Notes: a model not told the origin generated them from the letters alone. 64,000 nucleotides of DNA from Aquimarina longa SW024 (GCF_001401755.1 NZ_KQ474100.1:188884-252883); one strand, 5' to 3'. Shown: positions 18,134 to 28,458, counted from the stretch's first letter. Program-made: numbers and translations.

Positions 18134-19255
18134 TTGAATATGCAAACTACTAATACATTTTCTATTCCCGAAATACACCAAAGTTTTTCTATAAACAAGA
18201 ACACTTTGGATAAAGAAGGAGTAAAATATTTTGCCTATAATTTCATTAAGGAAGGGGAAGTGTATGAACAAGAAGCAGGGAGTTTTTTATTAGATTGGGT
18301 AGATGAAAAAGATTATATAGTAGTACAAACTTCTGGTTCTACAGGTAAACCAAAAAAAATAAAAGTGTTTAAGAAACACATGATTAATAGTGCAATAGCT
18401 ACAGGAAAATTCTTTAAGTTAGACGAAAATACTACAGCACTTTTATGCGTGCCAGCTAATTATATTGCAGGAAAAATGATGCTTGTAAGAGCTATGGTGT
18501 TAGGTTGGAAAATAGATTTAGTGCCTCCTAAGACGAACCCTTTAGATACAGTGTATAAGCAATATGATTTTTGTGCAATGGTACCTTTACAATTAGACAA
18601 TTCTCTAAATAGACTTCATTTAATCAAAAAATTGATAGTAGGAGGAGGAGCGGTTTCTGAAAATTTGAAAGAAATGGTGCAAGGCTTTAAAACCAAAATT
18701 TTTGAAACTTATGGGATGACAGAAACAGTATCTCATATTGCTGCCAGAAGAATAAACCCAAAAAAGAAAGATAAAAAAGATGCTCGTTATTTTAAAGCAT
18801 TACCCAATATAACATTAAGTGTAGATAGTAGGAATTGTTTAGTTATTAAAGCACCTCAATTAAACGATGAAACGATTATTACAAATGATGTTGTAGAGCT
18901 TAAGACTTACAAAAAATTTATATGGAAAGGTCGCTATGATAATGTGATTAATAGTGGGGGGATCAAACTGTATCCAGAAGAGATAGAAATTAAATTACAA
19001 TTATTGATAGGACATCGCTTTTTTATTACTAGTATTCCAGATGATGCTCTTGGAGATAAAGTAATTTTGATTATCGAACGAGACTATGATGAAACTGCAG
19101 CTTTAACTCTTAATGAAGGTATACATAGTTTAGCAACTTTGGATAAATATGAAATTCCTAAAGAAATTTATTTCTTACCTCAATTTATCGTTACGGACAA
19201 TGGTAAAATACAGAGAATTAAAACATTAGAACTAGCTATGAGTTCTACACATTAG
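18134..19255 (+). CDS. menE: o-Succinylbenzoate-CoA ligase MenE
   Basis: AMP-forming ligase making OSB-CoA. P-loop-like motif VVQTSGSTGKPKKIKVF, motif ETYGMTETVSHIA, WKGRYDNVINSGGIKLYPEEIE and the final catalytic Lys in TDNGKIQRIKTL. At 373 residues it is the short form usual in Bacteroidota. It is the last gene of the men block; menF, menD and menB are not in this window. Confidence 0.92.
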   Translation: MNMQTTNTFSIPEIHQSFSINKNTLDKEGVKYFAYNFIKEGEVYEQEAGSFLLDWVDEKDYIVVQTSGSTGKPKKIKVFKKHMINSAIATGKFFKLDENTTALLCVPANYIAGKMMLVRAMVLGWKIDLVPPKTNPLDTVYKQYDFCAMVPLQLDNSLNRLHLIKKLIVGGGAVSENLKEMVQGFKTKIFETYGMTETVSHIAARRINPKKKDKKDARYFKALPNITLSVDSRNCLVIKAPQLNDETIITNDVVELKTYKKFIWKGRYDNVINSGGIKLYPEEIEIKLQLLIGHRFFITSIPDDALGDKVILIIERDYDETAALTLNEGIHSLATLDKYEIPKEIYFLPQFIVTDNGKIQRIKTLELAMSSTH

Positions 19256-19329
19256 TTTTTTTATAAATCATGTACCATCAAATTAATAACTATTCTGTAG
19301 CATAATTCACTCAATAAAGAGTACTTATC

Positions 19330-20175
19330 CTACTGTCCGTATAGTTGATTTAAAGTAGCAACATCATCACCAGTAAATCTAGGAGTTCTTCCATCTATAC
19401 ATGCTCTCATAAATGAATCATCATCAGTAGAGGTCGGAGTTTTCCATATGTAATATGTTCCATAGTTTGCAGTATCAGAATTAAGATTGGTATTAGTGTT
19501 AACATTCCAATCTTTTCTAGAGTCTTCTTCCCCAAAAGTAATGCAGCTTTTTCTGTTTTTCCAATCAGAGTGTCTTAGACCTATGGTGTGTCCTAATTCA
19601 TGTAATATCAGTGATTTAATAAGGTTGTTGGATGTGCCTGACTTATTTAAAACATCAGTATTTATTTGGATTATACTTCCAGGGTTTCCATAGCCATCAG
19701 GAAATTGAGCTTGTCCTAAACCATTAATCCCTGATTTCATATATACAGTAATATCTGCTATTGAAGGATTATAAACTCTTTTAAACTTTATATTGAGGTC
19801 TAAAGTATTATATTCATTAATAGCAAAATTTAATCCATCTTCAACAAAAGGAATAAGATTATCTCCATATACATGTATTATAGGTTTTTTTACCAAATAC
19901 AAAGCCTTATATTCCTTTTTTTCAAACCCTTTCATGTTTTCGATATTTTTGATAGTCGATAATAACTGATTTTTATCAAAAATCATATCGTCGACCTGTA
20001 TCGTTTTATTAGTAATACTGATATTGCCTTCATTTAACCCAAAAACTTTAACTTTATGTAGTATAGATGCTTCTTGTGTACTGCTTGATTGAAGATTTTT
20101 TTCACAAAAAGAAGTGACGAAAGTTAAAATCAATAACGAGGAAATTCTAATGACATTTAAGAATGATTTTCTCAT
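19330..20175 (-). CDS. M57-family zinc metallopeptidase lipoprotein
   Basis: 281 residues, N-terminal hydrophobic signal with possible lipobox TSFC (about residue 24). Zinc motif HELGHTIGLRH followed by SDW, and a Met-turn-like SFM. The N-terminal third is a non-catalytic domain. It is the complete relative of the truncated gene at the window start. Ends 74 bases from menE, convergent, with no obvious terminator. Confidence 0.85.
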   Translation of the reverse strand: MRKSFLNVIRISSLLILTFVTSFCEKNLQSSSTQEASILHKVKVFGLNEGNISITNKTIQVDDMIFDKNQLLSTIKNIENMKGFEKKEYKALYLVKKPIIHVYGDNLIPFVEDGLNFAINEYNTLDLNIKFKRVYNPSIADITVYMKSGINGLGQAQFPDGYGNPGSIIQINTDVLNKSGTSNNLIKSLILHELGHTIGLRHSDWKNRKSCITFGEEDSRKDWNVNTNTNLNSDTANYGTYYIWKTPTSTDDDSFMRACIDGRTPRFTGDDVATLNQLYGQ

Positions 20176-20485
20176 AATAATAATTTTGTGTGAATATATA
20201 AGTTTGGTATAAGTAAGATTGATAAAAAGGCGTGTTGTAACCTTTTTTTTAAAAATATTTTATAGTATTAATTCAACCTATTATCATAATGAAATATTAC
20301 AATTAGTTTTTACGTTGTTTTTCTAATGATGAGATGAAGATTGGTGAATAAATCTCTTCAAGTTTTATTTATTAAAACTATAAAATAGGTGAAAAGGATG
20401 ATTTAACTATATATTAGGTGTTTTTGACGCAACTATTATTAGTATTATAGCATCTACTTACCATATTAACTATTAATATAAAGAC
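20176..20485. other. Intergenic region between divergent genes, no gene seen
   Basis: About 310 AT-rich bases between the M57 peptidase (minus) and a small lipoprotein (plus). I see no ORF, no RNA motif and no clear consensus promoter. Confidence 0.5.
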
Positions 20486-20881
20486 ATGAGGCATTTGGTT
20501 TACATATTAGTTTTATTTACAATTTTAAGTTGTAGTGGAGATGATGATACTGTTCTGATCTCATCTAATCTAGAAGGAGTATGGAACTTAACAAATATTT
20601 CAGGAGGATTTGTAGGTATTAATAAAGATTTTAAAAAAGGTATTATTACTTGGGATTTTAATGAAGCTAATAAAACTGTAAAAATTACGAATAAAGACCT
20701 AGACAACCAATATGGTCTATTATCACCAGGAACTTATACCTATAAAATGGTTAAAAAAGAAGATAAAGAAGAATTAGTAATCAATGATATGATTATAAGT
20801 TATTTTAAGCGTGTTACTACTAGTAAGTTTATAATTGATGAAGAACCAATTGATGGTTTTAGATATATATTTGAACGTTGA
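20486..20881 (+). CDS. Small lipoprotein, lipocalin-like
   Basis: 131 residues: lipoprotein signal MRHLVYILVLFTILSC, then an acidic GDDD linker and a domain beginning LEGVWNLTNISGG with repeated strands. The LxGxWxL opening is that of the lipocalin-like lipoproteins common in Flavobacteriia. Ligand unknown. Confidence 0.75.
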   Translation: MRHLVYILVLFTILSCSGDDDTVLISSNLEGVWNLTNISGGFVGINKDFKKGIITWDFNEANKTVKITNKDLDNQYGLLSPGTYTYKMVKKEDKEELVINDMIISYFKRVTTSKFIIDEEPIDGFRYIFER

Positions 20882-20916
20882 TAGTCTTTTTTATGTGTAT
20901 GCTAACTCTGTAATAG

Positions 20917-20938
20917 TATAGGGGAAAAACCCCCTATA
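20917..20938 (+). terminator. GC-rich hairpin after the lipocalin-like gene
   Basis: TATAGGGG and CCCCTATA enclose a 6-base loop, 36 bases after the stop. The following tract is only mildly T-rich, so it may be a terminator or an upstream element of the small ORF at 21015. Confidence 0.5.
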
Positions 20939-21014
20939 AGTTTTAGTTAAAATCCCCTGATAGTGTATTGTTCTTATCAATACCTTTGATATCGCACAAA
21001 ACACACTCACTATT

Positions 21015-21188
21015 ATGAAACAATTTATATTACCTATAGCACTTATTTCTTTTGCTGTGATATGTCTAGGGATTGTTCACATCGATAATGTTAATAAACT
21101 AGATGCTCAATCAAATAAATTAAGAAAAAAACATAACATAGAAAAACAATCTAATGGTTCTTTAATGATTGTTCCAAAAACAAAATGA
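21015..21188 (+). CDS. Small single-span membrane or secreted peptide, 57 residues
   Basis: The ORF starts ATGAAACAA and encodes an N-terminal hydrophobic segment (FILPIALISFAVICLGIV) followed by a basic, Asn/Lys-rich tail. No family is recognised. The signal-like start and clean isolated position between two genes support a real small gene, but composition alone cannot prove it. Confidence 0.45.
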   Translation: MKQFILPIALISFAVICLGIVHIDNVNKLDAQSNKLRKKHNIEKQSNGSLMIVPKTK

Positions 21189-21207
21189 AGAGCAAAAAAA
21201 GATTCAC

Positions 21208-21624
21208 TTAGGGTTGATCAATAAAAAGAGTTTTAAGTTCTGGAGTTGGTATCATACAGCTTTCTTTTTTACCAAACCATTTGTATCTATTTTTAGCAAT
21301 AATATCGTAAATCCAATCTCTGAAAAAAACAGGAAAAATTAAGAAAACAGAAAGTAAGGGATACATGCCAGACAGCTGTTTTGCAATATGCAGAGCGGCT
21401 GTTGATTTATAAAAATATGCAATTTTTGGGTCTATCAATACTATAGAATCTAATTTTGAGGAATCTATATTTCTTTCAGAAATTAGTTTTTGACCAATTT
21501 TACTTTGCAATGAAGCATATCTGAAAATATCTTTTTTATCATGTCTAATGATAAAATTAATGGCACTATTACATAAATTACAAACACCATCAAACAGTAT
21601 AATTTTTTTTCCTTCTTCAATCAT
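21208..21624 (-). CDS. Thiol-disulfide oxidoreductase-like DCC family protein (DUF393)
   Basis: 138 residues beginning IILFDGVCNLCNSAINFIIRHD, the DxxCxxC signature that names the family, with YASLQS and the C-terminal RDWIYDIIAKNRYKWFG, both typical. Probably a redox-active small protein, partner unknown. It lies 54 bases downstream of the RmlD-like gene, same strand. Confidence 0.9.
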   Translation of the reverse strand: MIEEGKKIILFDGVCNLCNSAINFIIRHDKKDIFRYASLQSKIGQKLISERNIDSSKLDSIVLIDPKIAYFYKSTAALHIAKQLSGMYPLLSVFLIFPVFFRDWIYDIIAKNRYKWFGKKESCMIPTPELKTLFIDQP

Positions 21625-21678
21625 AATACAAAGATAATAATGAATTATGATATGTAAATAAAGAGTGTGATAAAAGAA

Positions 21679-22494
21679 TTATTTTGCTATTACAGAATTA
21701 ATGACTTCTTGCGTTGTGATCTGCAGATTTTTAGGTAGTTTATTATCCTTAGGTAAAACGGCTAAATAACGATCATTATTAGAATCATAAACCTGTTTTA
21801 AAATAGGATCATCTAGTTCTAAAGTATCGCAAATCTCTTTTATTAAATCCATATGATAAATTAAATCAGTACTTCCTAAATGAAAAATCCCTTTTTTATT
21901 TCTATTAATGATATAGTGTAGCTGTTGTGTTAGTTTTAATATAGATGTTATATTGATAATTACATTAGGGAAAACTTCGATAGGAACTTTAAGGTTATAG
22001 AGGTTTTTAATTTCTTGCAATCTGGGAGTTGCAGCACCGTATATCATTGGTACTCGAGCTATAACATATTTATTTGTAGGGAGTCTCATCAATGCATTTT
22101 CAATTTTGATTTTAAATCTCCCAAAAACACTATCGCTAAATGTTTTATCATATTCATATGATGGATAATTACTAAAAGAATCAAATACATTTGCACTAGA
22201 GATAAAAATAAGTCTACATTTATGTTTTTGAATCCATTGTATTACTCGGTGATGTGCATCTAATTGAGAATTAAAATTACCTCTAAGTGCTGTAATTATA
22301 ATAGTAGGTTTTAAATTATCTAATAGAATAGAAATATCTTCCAATTGCATATCATATTGAAAAAATTTTTGATTTTTTTCAAAGAAGGTATTATCAGTAC
22401 AATATGTTCCATAGGTATCAAAATATGAATTAAGTTCTTTATATAGTGCATTACCTATAAAGCCACTCGCTCCTATGATTAAAATTTTTTTCAA
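21679..22494 (-). CDS. NAD(P)-dependent reductase, RmlD-like extended SDR
   Basis: 271 residues. Rossmann motif ILIIGASGFIGNALYKEL, FISSANVFD and active-site-like YEYDKTFSDSVFGRFKIKIENAL. Family resemblance is to dTDP-4-dehydrorhamnose reductase/sugar-nucleotide epimerases. The YxxxK motif is not clean (YEYDK), so its substrate and activity are uncertain. Confidence 0.8.
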   Translation of the reverse strand: MKKILIIGASGFIGNALYKELNSYFDTYGTYCTDNTFFEKNQKFFQYDMQLEDISILLDNLKPTIIITALRGNFNSQLDAHHRVIQWIQKHKCRLIFISSANVFDSFSNYPSYEYDKTFSDSVFGRFKIKIENALMRLPTNKYVIARVPMIYGAATPRLQEIKNLYNLKVPIEVFPNVIINITSILKLTQQLHYIINRNKKGIFHLGSTDLIYHMDLIKEICDTLELDDPILKQVYDSNNDRYLAVLPKDNKLPKNLQITTQEVINSVIAK

Positions 22495-22513
22495 AATTAA
22501 TTATATAAAAAAG

Positions 22514-22548
22514 TTAAGTTTCAGTACGATGATAATACTGAAACTTAA
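22514..22548 (-). terminator. Terminator after gcvT
   Basis: A 13-bp stem (TTAAGTTTCAGTA and complement) with a 9-base loop, followed on the minus strand by CTTTTTTAT. It isolates gcvT from the downstream reductase gene. Confidence 0.85.
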
Positions 22549-22570
22549 TGATACTATTTTTATTGTAAAA

Positions 22571-23653
22571 CTATCCTTTATAGAAAGGCAATTTTATGAC
22601 AGTTGCAGGAACAGCCTTTTTACGAACCTGTATATTTATTTTACTTCCGGGTTTTGCAAAAATAGCAGGAACATATCCTAATCCAATTCCTTTTCCTAAA
22701 GAAGGAGACATTGTACCTGATGTTACAACTCCTATAGTATTGCCGTTACCATCCACTATATCATAATCATGACGGGGAATACCTCGTTCATCTAATTCAA
22801 AACCTATCAATTTTCGTTCTATACCACGCTCTTTTTCTTTTGCTAAAGCTTCTGCGTTAATAAAATCTTTTGAAAACTTAGTAACCCATCCTAACCCAGC
22901 TTCAATCGGAGAAGTAGTATCATTTATGTCATTACCATAAAGGCAATATCCCATCTCTAAACGTAATGTGTCTCTAGCTGCTAAGCCAACTGGTTTAATA
23001 TCGTATGCTGCTCCAGCTTTGAGTACGTTATTCCAAATTTGTTGTACTTCAGAATTTTTGCAGTAAATCTCAAAACCACCACTACCTGTATATCCTGTTG
23101 CAGAAATAATGACATTATCTATACCTGCAAAATCAGAGACTTCAAAAGTGTAAAATTTCATAGCTTCTAAATCAACAGAAGTTAATGATTGCATCGCAGC
23201 CGAAGCTTTAGGACCTTGAATAGCTAATAGAGAATATTCTGCGGATAAATCGCGCATGTCTGCATTCATTGTATTGTGACTACTGATCCAGTCCCAATCC
23301 TTTTGTATATTAGATGCATTTACAACCAGAAGATACTTCTCATCTTCAATTTTATAAACAATTAAGTCATCTACAATTCCTCCTTTATCATTTGGTAAAT
23401 AACTATATTGTGCTTTTCCATTTATTAATTTAGAAGCGTCATTAGAGGTAACCTTTTGTATAAGATCCAATGCATTAGCACCTGTTATAAGGAATTCACC
23501 CATGTGCGATACATCAAAAACACCAACACCTTTTCGGACTGTTTCATGTTCTATATTAACACCTTCGTAAGACACAGGCATATTAAATCCTGCAAAAGGA
23601 ACCATTTTGGCTCCCAAAGAGGTGTGAGTTTCGGTTAGAGCAGTATTTTGCAT
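22571..23653 (-). CDS. gcvT: Aminomethyltransferase GcvT (glycine cleavage T-protein)
   Basis: Transfers the methylene group from the aminomethyl-lipoyl H-protein to tetrahydrofolate. Characteristic runs are [57 protein letters not shown] and [17 protein letters not shown]. The ORF extends to 23719 but the extra 22 residues are unlike the family; the ATG at 23653 ([10 protein letters not shown]) gives the normal 360 residues. Other gcv genes are not in the window. Confidence 0.95.
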   Translation of the reverse strand: MQNTALTETHTSLGAKMVPFAGFNMPVSYEGVNIEHETVRKGVGVFDVSHMGEFLITGANALDLIQKVTSNDASKLINGKAQYSYLPNDKGGIVDDLIVYKIEDEKYLLVVNASNIQKDWDWISSHNTMNADMRDLSAEYSLLAIQGPKASAAMQSLTSVDLEAMKFYTFEVSDFAGIDNVIISATGYTGSGGFEIYCKNSEVQQIWNNVLKAGAAYDIKPVGLAARDTLRLEMGYCLYGNDINDTTSPIEAGLGWVTKFSKDFINAEALAKEKERGIERKLIGFELDERGIPRHDYDIVDGNGNTIGVVTSGTMSPSLGKGIGLGYVPAIFAKPGSKINIQVRKKAVPATVIKLPFYKG

Positions 23654-23957
23654 AAATGAGATATTTATAAGTGTTATCAAATTGATGCCGAATGTAAAAA
23701 ACTTTATTCTGGTATACAATGCTTTTGTATAATAAAAGAAGAAAATAAGCCTATAGATTCACAATAATACATACGATATCAAGTTTGATTACTTCCAATT
23801 ATCAAATAATATTATGATATTTGCCACTCACTAATTTAATATAGGTATATCAGTATTTTTACATAACAATAATAGTACAACAAAATCATAATATTTGCTG
23901 TAATGCATATTGTTTATTTTAATTATTGTATTGTAATAATTACATTCACAAATCATT
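23654..23957. other. Intergenic region between gcvT and susC, no gene seen
   Basis: Around 300 very AT-rich bases between divergent genes. It must hold both promoters, but no element matches the Bacteroidota consensus well enough to call. Confidence 0.4.
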
Positions 23958-26900
23958 ATGAAATATTACTCTTTTCTTATTTTTATTATAACCTATAAAT
24001 TATTTCCTTTTGATATATGTAATAATATAACTTTTAAAACAGAAAAAAACCTTGATGTAGTTATTAATACTAACAAAAAGAAAAGTTTGTATATTAAGTC
24101 TAATAATAAAAGATTATCAAAAGAACTCTTTCTATCATTGGATAATCTGGTACAAAATTCTATTAGAGGTAATATTAAAAGTGAAGATGGTTCTGTTTTA
24201 CCTGGAGTTACTGTATTAGTTAAAAACTCTAATATAGGCTCTTTGACAGATTTTGATGGGAATTATGAAATAAAAGCAAGCCAAGGAGATGTTTTAGTTT
24301 TTTCATATGTTGGTTTTGAAACCAAAGAAATTATAATTTCTAATACTACAACTATAAATCTAGTCTTAAAAGAAGATATTAATACTTTAGAAGAGGTTAT
24401 TATAACAGGTTACGGAACTCAAAAAAAGGAAAGATTAACAGGAGCAGCTCAAAATTTGAAATTAAAAGTAATTACAGCAGTACCAAGAGCAGATCTACAA
24501 GAAAGCCTTCAAGGAAATATAGCAGGAGTACAAGTAGCTTCTAATAGTGGGCAACCAGGAGCATCTCCAGATGTAAGAATACGTGGTATTGGCTCATTCG
24601 AATCTGCATTTCCATTATATGTAATAGATGGCTTTCAAACTACAGATGGAAAAGTTATTACTTCGCTTAATCCAAATGATATTAAAGCAATCTCTGTACT
24701 AAAAGATGCTTCAGCTACTTCGATTTATGGAGTAAGAGGAGCTAATGGAGTGATTGTTATTGAAACCAAATCAGGAGTGTCTGGTAAAACTCAAATATCT
24801 TATAGTACACAATCAGGATTTTCTTCTTCCACAATTGCAAAACGTTTTAAACCCCTTAATACTTCAGAGTTACAAGAATTATTAATAGAAGGAGTTTTAA
24901 ATGCTGGTATTGAAAATAATAATAAAAATGCTCTTAATTATTTAGTTGATAGAGGTTTTAACCCTAATATTAATACTGATTGGTATGATTTAAATACTCA
25001 AAATGGGATATATCAACAACATAATATTTCTATAAAAGGAGGTTCTGATAAGACAAGATTCTATCTTTCAGGAGGATATTTTAATCAAGAAGGGATTATC
25101 AAGAATACTCAGTTAGAACGTATGAATACTAGGCTAAAGATAGATCATGAGTTTACTGATAAGATAAAGTTTGATGCTACTATTGCATATACCAAATCAA
25201 TAGCTAAAGTACGACCAGGTGCAGGTAAGTTTGCGAATCCTGTACGAGCTATATATAGAATTCGCCCTGATATATCCCCTTTTAATAAGGATGGCACATT
25301 TAATTTTAGCTTTAACTCAACTCATAACCCAGTTGCACAAGCAAAAGAAGAGATCAGAAAAAATAGTACCTATAGAATATTAGCCGGAGCAGGATTATCA
25401 TATAAATTAACAGAACAGTTCTCTTTAGAATCTTTGATTAATATGAATCAAGCATTCCAAGATGAATTTACACGATTACCTTCTGGGTTTGGAGATGGTA
25501 TGCCTACAGGTAGAGGAGAGCAAGATTCTGATTTTTTATTTTCATGGTTGTTTAGAAACTTAGTGCGATATTCTATAGATAAGAAAAAGAGTAGTTTAAA
25601 TGCTTTTGGAGGATATGAGTTACAAAAAACCAGAAATAAATTTAGTGACCTTACTGTAGAGAATATTCCTGACGGATTAGAAGATTTAGCTAATGGTAGT
25701 ACACCTACTGTAGCAAAAACTAAAAAGAAACAAAACGGTCTAAATTCTATATTTCTTAATGCAGAATATTCATATGATAATACCTATTTGATGAGTGCAT
25801 CAATACGTCGTGATGGTTCTTCGAAATTTAGCGATAGTAATAAATATGGAATATTTTGGTCCTTTGGCTTAGGATGGAATATTGCCAATGAATCTTTTAT
25901 GAATTCAATAGGTTTTATAAATACTCTAAAAATAAGATCTAGTTATGGGATAAACGGTAATGACCCCGAAACAGGAGTATTTGATTTATTTAAAGTTAAT
26001 ACTTATGATGGAGATCCAGGATTGTTTTTTGAATCCGTAGGAAATCCTAATATTAAATGGGAGTTAAATAAAGCATTTAATATTGGTCTAGATTATGCCT
26101 TCTTTACTAATAGGATACATGGTAGTATTGATTGGTATATCAGAAAAACAACAGATCTTTTAAGAGAAAAACCCATTCCTGCAGCTAATGGAGATGGAGG
26201 GAATACTATAGCAGAAAATATAGGTTCTATGCAAAATACAGGAATAGAAATCAATATTACAACACGGAATGTGGTTTCTAGTAAAAGAGGGGTTAATTGG
26301 ACAACAAACTTTAATTTTTCGACCAATAAGAATGAAATCAAAAAGTTAAATAGTACAGGGAAACCCATTATAAGAGCGACTAGCATAATTACAGAGGGAG
26401 AAGATATAAGAACGTTTTACCTCCCTAAATATGCAGGAGTTGATCCTACAAATGGAAAAGCATTATGGTATATAGATGATAGTAGAACTCAGGTAACGTC
26501 TAATTATAAAGAAGCAAAACAAGTAATTATAGGTAATGCCACTCCTGATTTTTATGCAGGTCTTAGAAATACATTTTCATATAGAGGAGTTACACTAGAT
26601 TTTCAGTTTTATACAGCATGGGGAGGGTTGGTATATGATCCTTGGAGTACATTTACTAATAGTGATGGATCTAGAAAGCTTTCGTCTACAGGAAATGTAA
26701 GTCGTGGAACTTATGAAAGACGGTGGCAAAAACCTGGAGATGTTACAGATGTGCCCGCTTTTATATATGGAAACAGACAATCAGGAAGTTCTTCTCAACG
26801 ATCTAGTAGATTTGTGTATGATGGGAGTTATATACGATTAAGAGAAGTCACATTATCTTATGATTTACCAACTGTTTCAATACAAAAATTAGGTCTTTCT

Positions 26901-27053
26901 AATGCACGTGTGTATATCAAAGGAAATAATTTGTATACCTACATTAAAGACGATCGATTAGAGAAAGATCCAGAAGCAGGATCTAAAGGCAGATTAAATC
27001 AAGAAATCCCAATTTCGAGCACATTATTCTTAGGATTAGATATTACATTTTAA
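23958..27053 (+). CDS. SusC/RagA-type TonB-dependent outer membrane transporter
   Basis: 1031 residues. An unusually long N-terminal region (about 65 residues) precedes a CarboxypepD_reg-like domain (RGNIKSEDGSVLPGVTVLVK ... GSLTDFDGNYEIKA). This leads into EVIITGYGTQKKERLTGA, the plug domain (IRGIGSF, PLYVIDGF, SVLKDASATSIYGVRGANGVIVIET) and a 22-strand barrel ending LGLDITF. With its SusD partner 10 bases downstream it imports a glycan, peptide or other large nutrient. No CAZyme, sulfatase, protease or sensor is attached, so the ligand is unknown. Confidence 0.95.
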   Translation: MKYYSFLIFIITYKLFPFDICNNITFKTEKNLDVVINTNKKKSLYIKSNNKRLSKELFLSLDNLVQNSIRGNIKSEDGSVLPGVTVLVKNSNIGSLTDFDGNYEIKASQGDVLVFSYVGFETKEIIISNTTTINLVLKEDINTLEEVIITGYGTQKKERLTGAAQNLKLKVITAVPRADLQESLQGNIAGVQVASNSGQPGASPDVRIRGIGSFESAFPLYVIDGFQTTDGKVITSLNPNDIKAISVLKDASATSIYGVRGANGVIVIETKSGVSGKTQISYSTQSGFSSSTIAKRFKPLNTSELQELLIEGVLNAGIENNNKNALNYLVDRGFNPNINTDWYDLNTQNGIYQQHNISIKGGSDKTRFYLSGGYFNQEGIIKNTQLERMNTRLKIDHEFTDKIKFDATIAYTKSIAKVRPGAGKFANPVRAIYRIRPDISPFNKDGTFNFSFNSTHNPVAQAKEEIRKNSTYRILAGAGLSYKLTEQFSLESLINMNQAFQDEFTRLPSGFGDGMPTGRGEQDSDFLFSWLFRNLVRYSIDKKKSSLNAFGGYELQKTRNKFSDLTVENIPDGLEDLANGSTPTVAKTKKKQNGLNSIFLNAEYSYDNTYLMSASIRRDGSSKFSDSNKYGIFWSFGLGWNIANESFMNSIGFINTLKIRSSYGINGNDPETGVFDLFKVNTYDGDPGLFFESVGNPNIKWELNKAFNIGLDYAFFTNRIHGSIDWYIRKTTDLLREKPIPAANGDGGNTIAENIGSMQNTGIEINITTRNVVSSKRGVNWTTNFNFSTNKNEIKKLNSTGKPIIRATSIITEGEDIRTFYLPKYAGVDPTNGKALWYIDDSRTQVTSNYKEAKQVIIGNATPDFYAGLRNTFSYRGVTLDFQFYTAWGGLVYDPWSTFTNSDGSRKLSSTGNVSRGTYERRWQKPGDVTDVPAFIYGNRQSGSSSQRSSRFVYDGSYIRLREVTLSYDLPTVSIQKLGLSNARVYIKGNNLYTYIKDDRLEKDPEAGSKGRLNQEIPISSTLFLGLDITF

Positions 27054-27063
27054 ATAATTTATA

Positions 27064-28458
27064 ATGAAAAAGTATATACTACTACTTGCTGTTATGACTA
27101 TACTATCTTGTGAAGATACTCTAGAACAACGTTTTTCTGACTCCGTAGATGCACGAGAAGCAATTACCGACATAAATTCTTTAAAACTAGCAACAAACGG
27201 AGCTTATGCTTTATTAGCAAACCCTGCCCACTATAATAGAAGTTTTGTGTTATTTCCCGAAATTATGTCAGATAATGCATTTATAGATGCTTTTGATAAC
27301 ACAGGTAGATACCTTGATTTTGATAATTATACTTTAACAGCAAATAATGTTCGTGTAAATGAAACTTGGAATATGATGTCTCGTATTATAACGACAACTT
27401 CAATTGTTATTAGAGAGGCAAATAAAGTATCTTTTCCTGAAACTGTAACAGAAGATGTTGACCAGTATATAGGCGAAATGTATGCTTTAAGAGGTTTAGC
27501 GTTTCATAATTTTCAATTGTTATATGCACAGCCTTATAACTTTACAACAGATGCCTCTCATTTAGGTGTTCCAATACCAGATTTTGAATTATTAGGTAAT
27601 GGAGCAAATATTCAAGAACTAGCAAGAAGTACAACAGCTAATGTATATAAACAAATCACTAATGATCTGTTAGAGGCTATTAATTTAATGCGAGTAGGGA
27701 CAAACCCAGCTAAGATGGATCGTAATGCAGCTAAAGCATTATTAGCAAGAGTATATTTGCATATGCAGAACTGGAAAGAAGCAAGAGATATGGCAGCTGC
27801 AGTAATTGATAATAGTGGTAAAAAATTACTTACAAGAGAGGCATACCTTGCAAGTTGGGCAGAAGATTCAAATGTAGAAACGCTATTTACAATTTCGAAC
27901 AAAGAAACTGATAGTACTAGAAAAAGTTCAATAGGGTATTTTTACCTAACCTATAGAGATGCTTTTGCCACAGATAATTTTAAAGATATTTTATCTGATA
28001 CAGATATAAGAAAAGAACTTTACCCAACTAAAGATGTTGTTAATTTAGTGAAAAAATTTCCTCGTACAGTTACAAAAGATGATAATATACAGGTTTTACG
28101 CCTTTCAGAAATGTATTTAATAAAAGCAGAAGCACATGCTCAATTGAATGAAACGGTAGATGCTCAACAAGCACTAGATGTGATTATTCAACGAGCAGAT
28201 TCTAATACTATACCACCATCAACAGAAACAGGACAAGCACTATTAGATAAGATTTTAGTAGAAAGGAGAAAAGAACTGGCTTATGAAGGTTTTAGGCTTT
28301 TTGATCTTACCCGTTATGGTATTACTTTTAATAAATTTAAACAGGATACAGCCCCCATTTCAATTGTAGCTCCATCTAACAAGACAATATTACCGATACC
28401 AATTAAAGAAATTAATGTAAATCCTAATATTGCGAATCAACAAAATCCTGGGTATTGA
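27064..28458 (+). CDS. SusD/RagB-family substrate-binding lipoprotein
   Basis: 464 residues, lipoprotein signal MKKYILLLAVMTILSC. SusD features include the TPR-like helices (YIGEMYALRGLAFHNFQLLYAQPYNF in parts, AKALLARVYLHMQNW) and the C-terminal ILVERRKELAYEGFRLFDLTRYG, VNPNIANQQNPGY. Surface cap of the transporter at 23958-27053, 10 bases downstream, same operon. Confidence 0.95.
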   Translation: MKKYILLLAVMTILSCEDTLEQRFSDSVDAREAITDINSLKLATNGAYALLANPAHYNRSFVLFPEIMSDNAFIDAFDNTGRYLDFDNYTLTANNVRVNETWNMMSRIITTTSIVIREANKVSFPETVTEDVDQYIGEMYALRGLAFHNFQLLYAQPYNFTTDASHLGVPIPDFELLGNGANIQELARSTTANVYKQITNDLLEAINLMRVGTNPAKMDRNAAKALLARVYLHMQNWKEARDMAAAVIDNSGKKLLTREAYLASWAEDSNVETLFTISNKETDSTRKSSIGYFYLTYRDAFATDNFKDILSDTDIRKELYPTKDVVNLVKKFPRTVTKDDNIQVLRLSEMYLIKAEAHAQLNETVDAQQALDVIIQRADSNTIPPSTETGQALLDKILVERRKELAYEGFRLFDLTRYGITFNKFKQDTAPISIVAPSNKTILPIPIKEINVNPNIANQQNPGY

